NCBI GenBank assembly: GCA_027489135.1
Contig: JAIYAI010000174.1
Span: 1-7,356 of the forward strand
Origin: Acetobacteraceae bacterium
GTDB lineage: Bacteria > Pseudomonadota > Alphaproteobacteria > Acetobacterales > Acetobacteraceae
Direction of reading: 5' to 3'
Length of the DNA stretch: 7,356 nt
A program made the position numbers and the translations under genes. The notes beneath the pieces were generated by a model, which was not told where the DNA came from, did no database searches, and saw only the letters and a list, made by a program, of their open reading frames with translations. Shown here in pieces: positions 6,412 to 7,356 of the stretch (positions are counted from its first letter, which is position 1; the number at the start of each line of letters is the position of its first letter).

Positions 6412-6435
6412 CTCAACGCTTGAGAGGCTATGGCG

Positions 6436-6765
6436 ATGACAGACCCAAGACAGCGGCGATTTTCACCGGAAGTTCGAGAGCGGGCGGTGCGTCTGGTGCG
6501 CCAGCATCAGGGCGAGCACGCCTCGGAGTGGGCGGCGATCATCTCGATCGCGGCAAAGATCGGCTGCACGGCGGAGACCCTGCGCGGCTGGCTTCGGCAG
6601 GCCGAGCGTGATGCCGGCCAAAGGGGCGGCGCGATGAGCGAGGAGCGGGACCGCATCAAGGCGCTGGAGCGCGAGGCGCGCGAGCTGCGCCAAGCGAACG
6701 AGATTCTGCGCAAGGCGAGCGCGTATTTTGCGCAGGCGGAGCTCGACCGCCGGTTCAAGCCATGA
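6436..6765 (+). CDS. IS3-family transposase OrfA
   Basis: A protein of 109 residues (111 if the in-frame ATG at 6430 is used) that binds the element ends and forms part of the OrfAB transposase. The N-terminal RRFSPEVRERAVRLVRQHQ and the IGCTAETLRGWLRQAE segment form the helix-turn-helix typical of transposase family 8 (IS3 OrfA). Residues about 65-105 (IKALEREARELRQANEILRKASAYFAQAEL, written here as its two halves IKALEREARELRQ and ANEILRKASAYF) form a leucine-zipper coiled coil for multimerisation. GAGAGG at 6422-6427 lies 8 nt before ATG 6436 but only 2 nt before ATG 6430, so 6436 is preferred. The stop overlaps the orfB start as ATGA. Confidence 0.9.
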   Translation: MTDPRQRRFSPEVRERAVRLVRQHQGEHASEWAAIISIAAKIGCTAETLRGWLRQAERDAGQRGGAMSEERDRIKALEREARELRQANEILRKASAYFAQAELDRRFKP

Positions 6766-7356
6766 TCGCCTTCATCGACGATCACCGCGACGCCCATGGG
6801 GTCGAGCCGATCTGCAGGCAGCTGCCGATCGCCCCGTCGACGTATCACATGCATGCCGCGCGGCGTGCCGATGCGGCACTGTTGCCGGCACGGGCCAGGC
6901 GGGACGCAGAGCTGAGCACGGCGATCCGCCGCGTGCACCAGGCGAGCTTCGGGCTCTACGGCGTGCGCAAGGTGTGGCGCCAGCTGCGACGCGAGGGCAT
7001 CTCGGCGGCACGCTGCACGGTCGAGCGGCTGATGCGGGCGATCGGCCTGACGGGCGTGGTGCGCGGCAAGCCGGCGAAGACCACGGTGCAGGATCGGGCC
7101 ACGCCGTGCCCGGCGGACCTGGTCAACCGGCAGTTCCAGCCGGCACGGCCGAATGGCCTATGGGTGTCTGACTTCACCTACGTCGCCACCTGGCAGGGCT
7201 TCGTCTATGTGGCTTTCGTCATCGACGCCTTCGCGCGTAGGATCGTCGGCTGGCGGGTCAGTCGAACGGCACATGCAGGCTTCGTGCTTGATGCTCTTGA
7301 GCAGGCCTTACACGCGCGCAGGCCTCTCGAGGGCGGGCTGGTCCATCACAGCGACC
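6762..7356 (+). CDS. IS3-family transposase OrfB (DDE catalytic subunit), 3' end outside window
   Basis: The frame is open from ATG 6762 to the window end (198 residues and counting) with no stop. It overlaps orfA as ATGA and lies in its -1 frame, consistent with translational coupling or the -1 frameshift that makes OrfAB in this family; no strong slippery heptamer was recognised. Residues about 1-60 and ASFGLYGVRKVWRQLRREG form the HTH_21-type region. The retroviral-integrase-like core starts near RPNGLWVSDFTYV, with first catalytic Asp137; the second is Asp198 in VHHSD, the last full codon. The 61-residue spacing fits the family. The glutamate of the DDE triad is off the window. No internal damage is seen, so the element may be active. 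Confidence 0.9.
   Translation, partial: MIAFIDDHRDAHGVEPICRQLPIAPSTYHMHAARRADAALLPARARRDAELSTAIRRVHQASFGLYGVRKVWRQLRREGISAARCTVERLMRAIGLTGVVRGKPAKTTVQDRATPCPADLVNRQFQPARPNGLWVSDFTYVATWQGFVYVAFVIDAFARRIVGWRVSRTAHAGFVLDALEQALHARRPLEGGLVHHSD

Larger units (their letters stand above)
5202..6416 (-). pseudogene. FG-GAP propeller / RTX secreted protein, 5'-truncated by IS3 element
   Basis: Native coding sequence runs from about 6385 to the TAG at 5204-5202, about 393 residues. The frame continues 11 codons into the insertion sequence to a TTG at 6416 (MRPPANPRRFR); these residues are not part of the family. The retained part begins inside a blade (ASYVVFGAAGGF), has three full FG-GAP repeats with D-x-N/D-x-DG Ca loops, then several RTX nonapeptides (GGAGDDRLR, GGLDGDVLS, GGEGADRFQ) and a serralysin-type C-terminal domain ending in NWFVL. 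It is a paralogue of the downstream gene: the last 89 or so residues are roughly 80% identical, while the blades are more divergent. If the intact gene had seven blades, about three and a half are missing, either beyond the element or deleted. Secretion by a type I system is inferred. Translation from TTG 6416 has no good ribosome binding site, so the gene is probably silent. Confidence 0.78.
6386..7356 (+). mobile_element. IS3-family insertion sequence, left part
   Basis: Homology of the minus-strand propeller gene ends at 6385. From 6386 the sequence is unrelated and leads, after a short leader, into orfA and an overlapping orfB in the -1 frame, the standard IS3-family layout. The element is cut by the window end inside the transposase catalytic domain, so its right end and target duplication cannot be seen. 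Confidence 0.85.

Noticed and set aside
6728..7171. Plus-strand 147-codon frame overlapping the IS
   Set aside because: It is a shadow of orfB, whose own frame carries the transposase motifs and is open to the window end.

Overview
The window is GC-rich and looks like accessory DNA from an alphaproteobacterium, possibly Rhodospirillales or Acetobacteraceae. That placement is inferred from GC-rich codon use and protein style, not from a marker gene. It holds one intact metabolic gene, two tandem secreted-type beta-propeller/RTX genes that both look damaged, and the left end of an IS3-family insertion sequence. No RNA gene, CRISPR array or origin was seen.

Left part (1-2776, + strand): a complete 761-residue arylsulfatase-type gene (301-2586) with a strong Shine-Dalgarno sequence is bracketed by two copies of the 3' end of a small ParB/KorB-like helix-turn-helix gene. 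The first copy (2-175) is cut by the window edge. The second (about 2587-2776) begins immediately after the sulfatase stop codon. Over 116 bp the copies differ at only 8 positions, so the sulfatase sits between direct repeats about 2.6 kb apart, like cargo gained or moved by recombination.

Middle (2895-6385, - strand): two tandem paralogues encode integrin-alpha-like FG-GAP repeats with Ca-binding DxNxDG loops, then RTX nonapeptides and a serralysin-type C-terminal domain, a layout typical of type I secretion substrates. The downstream gene (4974 to 2895) has seven repeats of exactly 75 residues, enough for a seven-bladed propeller, but a tract of eight G puts blade 2 out of frame by one base. 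A second G8 tract lies in frame in its RTX part. The upstream gene (stop at 5202) keeps only three full blades and part of a fourth, because its 5' end is cut at the IS boundary. A good rho-independent terminator separates the two genes, so the downstream gene probably has its own promoter. A 16-bp palindrome lies just upstream of its ribosome binding site.

Right part (6386-7356, + strand): the left end of an IS3-family element, with a candidate terminal inverted repeat, orfA, and an orfB that runs off the window at the second catalytic Asp. The element is fused to the truncated propeller gene.

I see no type I secretion transporter and no sulfatase-modifying enzyme here, so both systems must rely on genes elsewhere. 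The most unusual point is the paired G8 tracts in a 75-residue-periodic propeller/RTX gene. This could be reversible on/off switching, simple decay or a sequencing error, and the sequence alone cannot decide.
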